Origin: Brevipalpus yothersi | Taxonomy: Eukaryota > Arthropoda > Arachnida > Trombidiformes > Tenuipalpidae | Direction: 5' to 3' | DNA: 64,000 bases | Assembly (NCBI GenBank): GCA_003956705.1 | Contig: QZCP01000223.1 | Coordinates: forward strand, 208,364-272,363 | Shown: piece by piece, positions 60,759-64,000 of the stretch | Position numbering within the stretch: the stretch's first letter is position 1 | Layout: the number at the start of each line of letters is the position of its first letter | Program-made: the position numbers and the translations under genes | Notes under the pieces: model-generated | Seen by the model: only the letters and a program-made list of their open reading frames with translations | Told to the model about the DNA's origin: nothing | Database searches by the model: none

Positions 60759-61346
60759 AAACAATTTCAAGGTAATCATATCTTTGAGTTGAGTTATTGT
60801 TGACTCTGGATTAGGTTAAAGGTATTTGAAACCTCAAACTCGAGCAACCTTTATTATAAATTTTTCAAATTGATCCATTGATTGGTTGGCTCAGATACTG
60901 TTCATGGACCTATCAATCGACAATGAGAAATGATATCAACTGTAGGATTTTTGGCAAATATTCTTGCACCAATTGGTTTATGAGCTTCAGGAGATGATCA
61001 ACAAGCGAGATTTATTCACATTGGTTAGGGAACATAATCTTTGTTCAAAGCCATGAATACCGAGAAATCAAAATGAAACTTCTGGTTGTTTGTTTTTACG
61101 TTCAATATTTAATTTTAAGATGAGGATGATAAAAATATTATTTTTTCATGTAAAAGATAAATTTTTAGATTTATGATGTTGACTCTGATCGTTTTGATGG
61201 ATATACAGTTTTTTCACTTCATTTTTTCCCTAGGTATTTTCAAAAATCTCAGAATCAAACAAGAATTTTTGTATACTTCCTTTAAAATTTTGAGTAATAC
61301 TCGAACACTCAATGATCCTATAGAAAATAACACACTTTACACACTC
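60759..61346. other. no gene seen
   Basis: 588 bp of AT-rich sequence, with short chance frames only. It includes the 3' flank of the secreted-protein gene on the minus strand. Confidence 0.45.
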
Positions 61347-61940
61347 TTATCCGAGCCCAAGAAGTGATAGAATGGGGTTCAATACTGATGATACCAGTCC
61401 AAGAACGGCAAGAACAATCGAAACGGCACTATTCAGGATAGAATTCACAGTTGCTGGAATACCTTTGAGCAAATCCTCTAGAAGACTTCGCTTTTTCAGC
61501 CTTGTATCGATAACTTTGGGAACATCAGTCGAATTTTTGCTCTCTGACAATGGGACAGAGGAAGTTGAAGTTGAAGAATGAGTCTTCCTGGGTAACACTT
61601 TAGAGTTTGTTTGATTGAATAAGATTTCCTGAACTCGATTGATGTAGCATGGATGATGCTTGGTGAGTTCCAGCTTGATTTCACGAAGAAAGTCTCTTTG
61701 ACTTGCAAAACTTGGCCTCTCTTGACTATCAAGAAGTTTGGCTTTATTTTTCAATTCAGGAGAACCATTTTGAATCACTTCTTGAGCCAATTTGACTAGT
61801 TGCTCGATGACTTGCTCATTCAAATAGATACTTTCGAATTTTGAAATTAATTTTGAATATTCACTGGCCAAAGCTGATGAATAAACTTTATGAAAAATAA
61901 AACACATTCCAAGAGCAACGATGAAAGTTCTTCGCAGCAT
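61347..61940 (-). CDS. secreted protein with tribasic site and hydrophobic C-terminus, family unknown
   Basis: A single-exon frame of 197 residues. The N-terminus is a signal peptide (RRTFIVALGMCFIFHKVYSS). A helical, charged middle part with one Cys (HHPCYIN) and an N-glycosylation-type site (FNQTNS) leads to a Ser/Thr-rich linker. LKKRS at about residues 149-153 looks like a proprotein-convertase site, and the last 45 residues (from SLLEDLLKGIPATVNS onward) are strongly hydrophobic and rich in Leu/Val/Ile/Ser, ending LSLLGLG. Cleavage at KKR would release this peptide; otherwise the end could be a membrane anchor. No family was recognised. The ATG at 61940 is the only one before the signal sequence. 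Confidence 0.65.
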   Translation of the reverse strand: MLRRTFIVALGMCFIFHKVYSSALASEYSKLISKFESIYLNEQVIEQLVKLAQEVIQNGSPELKNKAKLLDSQERPSFASQRDFLREIKLELTKHHPCYINRVQEILFNQTNSKVLPRKTHSSTSTSSVPLSESKNSTDVPKVIDTRLKKRSLLEDLLKGIPATVNSILNSAVSIVLAVLGLVSSVLNPILSLLGLG

Positions 61941-64000
61941 TTCGAAGATCTTCCCTTGAAGCTCAAAATCTTTTGCAAAAATTTGCTAAGATCAGGCGAT
62001 ATTTGTTCGGTAGTGAGTATCAAATTAGAGGCCAATATCTACACGTGCCTCATGATACAATGATGTACCTTCAGATTTTCGTTCGAGAAACTTCGTCAAT
62101 CGATCCTCGTCATTATTTCTCTGACGCTGTCCTCCAACATCACCTTGCGTCCGATATTGTTTGAGAGAATTAATAACCGATTAGATGCTTAGATATGCAT
62201 CATCGAATCAAAAAATGATCTGATTGTTATCCTCCAAAGTATAAGTTCGTAATCAGCAATGTTCATTTGAAGATATTCTTCCCAACCTTTTTTCTATTTT
62301 GTCCATTTTTCTGTGACCAATGTTTCGATCAATTGAGTTTTTCATGAGCTGAATTTTGATTTGTAAGGAAAAATTGAGTGCAAAATAAGGTTTTTCTTTT
62401 CTCTCTCTTTGATTGAATAAATACATGTCCATGTATACAGCTAGCCTAGACATACACTCTAAGCTCTAAGCTGTAAGCTTGGTCAGATTGCCTTCCTTTG
62501 ATCATCCATTGCTAGATGCTAAACTTGAGTTAGAACTTGTCGAACTTCCACAGACGATTCTGCATCAAAATTCTATAATATTCAAATTATTCTTGCGATG
62601 TTTTCTCACACTTCATACTGAGATAATAACAACCCCTCTGACTGTTAGACATGAGCTATTGTGGTCCACAAAAGCTTCCTTAGAGATCGTTATCCCCATC
62701 GAAGACTTAGTAATTTGACGCAAGAGTACAGACTAATTGATCGTAAAGGTGCTCATAATTGAACTTTATAGTGATAAATACTCGGAAAACTGGTGGAAAA
62801 ATTCAAAAAATTTCGTAGAATGTCACGTTCTAAGCTAAATAATGACTCACTATATTTCAATGAATCAGCTGTATAGATAATGAAAGTGTAGACAATTGAA
62901 AATCATTCCAATCATATTTGGGGTGAAAAACCAGGTAATTAACATTAAAAAATAACCTTCATCGCAGCTTTTCGTAAATCAAAAGCCTGAATACAATACA
63001 AGACTTATTGAGTTTGTTGGACTTTTAGAAAGTATGGAAGGAATCCTCATTAATAAACTGCTGTAATATCTTCTGAATTCCTCGCCAACTGCTGATATGC
63101 CAGACAATCCTCTGTTGAACATTGTACTCAAAGGCTATCGAACTTCTGCTTATCAGCTCTAACATTTTTCGATTGAAATACTATTCGGAAGTCATTCTCG
63201 AGCATTAAAACTCAAGTACAACTTAAAATAAAACAAGATACATTCCTAAACATTGACACGCATTTGATGATCTGATTGAGCAATTCTTGATGGCTCACAA
63301 GTATTCTTCAGGAATCTTTTCGTGCTTGTTCAGATCAAAACTCTAAAAGAAATGATAATCGATCCAAAATAGACGGTATGGTGCAGTAAAAATCGAATTG
63401 AATTTCAAGCGTGAAAATAAGTTGATTTTTTTGGGGAAAGAAGTCACAATCATTCAACAAAGTTATCAACAAAATTTATTAAGTTTTCAATATCAGAGAA
63501 GGTTTGGTGATCAACCATGACAAAAACAATAAGAAGGCATTAAAATCAATGATCCGTTTCTTTTTGACTCATCTTGTGCCTCTAAGGAAGCGGAAATTGT
63601 AATCAATTGATATGTCAATTGTTTTATTTTGAAAAAACATTACTCACCATGAGAGATTGTAGTTCAAATGTGATTTAAAGCTCAAGCGTTTGGCAGTTTC
63701 ATCGCTGGGCTTGAAGGTTCAAAATTAATTTTGAACATCCGATCAACTGAAACATCGATCCAGCCAAAATGATCTAATTATAGTCCTCTTTGCATTTAGA
63801 TTAATTAATGACCACCTCGAACGTATACGTTCTTTCTTATTGATTTTCTCTACCATGGAGTCAATCAAATTGTTGGAATTTCCAAAAGAGCAGGGAATGA
63901 AAAATCAATCTCTACAAGTTTGATTGTCGAAGGCTGTATTGTTTAGTAAAGCACAGCAAGTGTTAAGTGAAACATTGAATTTTGACTCAAATAAATACAC
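61941..64000. other. right end of window, no supported gene
   Basis: About 2 kb, AT-rich. A plus-strand frame at 62479-62718 (79 codons) has some protein-like composition but no homology I can see. AATAAA lies at about 63989 near the edge, and could serve a gene outside the window. No RNA gene or repeat family was recognised. Confidence 0.45.

Noticed and set aside
62479..62718. A 79-codon plus-strand frame near the right end
   Set aside because: No ATG context, motif or splice support; kept only as a remark in the flank entry.

Overview
The window is eukaryotic nuclear DNA from an arthropod with a compact genome, most likely a mite. It is AT-rich, with spliceosomal introns mostly 55-100 bp long, AATAAA signals, microsatellites and genes packed on both strands. 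The arthropod call rests on a Hodor/pHCl-like Cys-loop chloride channel and a brummer-type lipase. The mite assignment is inference from compactness and was not tested.

Left part (1-25 kb): a small secreted protein, the HECT E3 ligase TRIP12 (5 exons), an orphan membrane protein, phosphoglycerate kinase (minus), ASNSD1 (minus) directly downstream of ARMC7 (minus, only 32 bp apart), SEC11 signal peptidase head-to-head with ARMC7, a MARCH-type RING-CH ligase (minus), and a DPP8/9 serine peptidase (copy 1).

Middle part (25-51 kb): about 2.2 kb of mostly decayed sequence including a 195-codon frame interrupted once, then brummer/ATGL lipase (minus), an ANKS1/AIDA-1-like SAM-SAM-PTB adaptor (minus), ARHGAP1 (plus), the Cys-loop channel (minus), an acidic coiled-coil-type protein (minus) and APC/C subunit 7 (plus). 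These are mostly unrelated housekeeping or signalling genes, not an operon-like pathway.

Right part (51.4-60.8 kb): the most unusual stretch, a mosaic of copies of other parts of this same window. In order it holds: an inverted copy of the brummer upstream/5'UTR region (carrying a precise Helitron-like insertion); a complete second DPP8/9 gene; an inverted copy of the ANKS1-like promoter and first 18 codons; an intronless, broken copy of a type I TGF-beta receptor; and shuffled pieces of ANAPC7. In two places a duplicated promoter/first exon now points at a different gene body (DPP copy 2 and the receptor pseudogene), a layout that suggests promoter capture. The last 3 kb contain one secreted protein gene with a tribasic site and a very hydrophobic C-terminus, then sequence in which I see no gene.

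Exon boundaries were read by eye from GT/AG sites, reading phase and family homology; family names come from recognised motifs, not from database searches.
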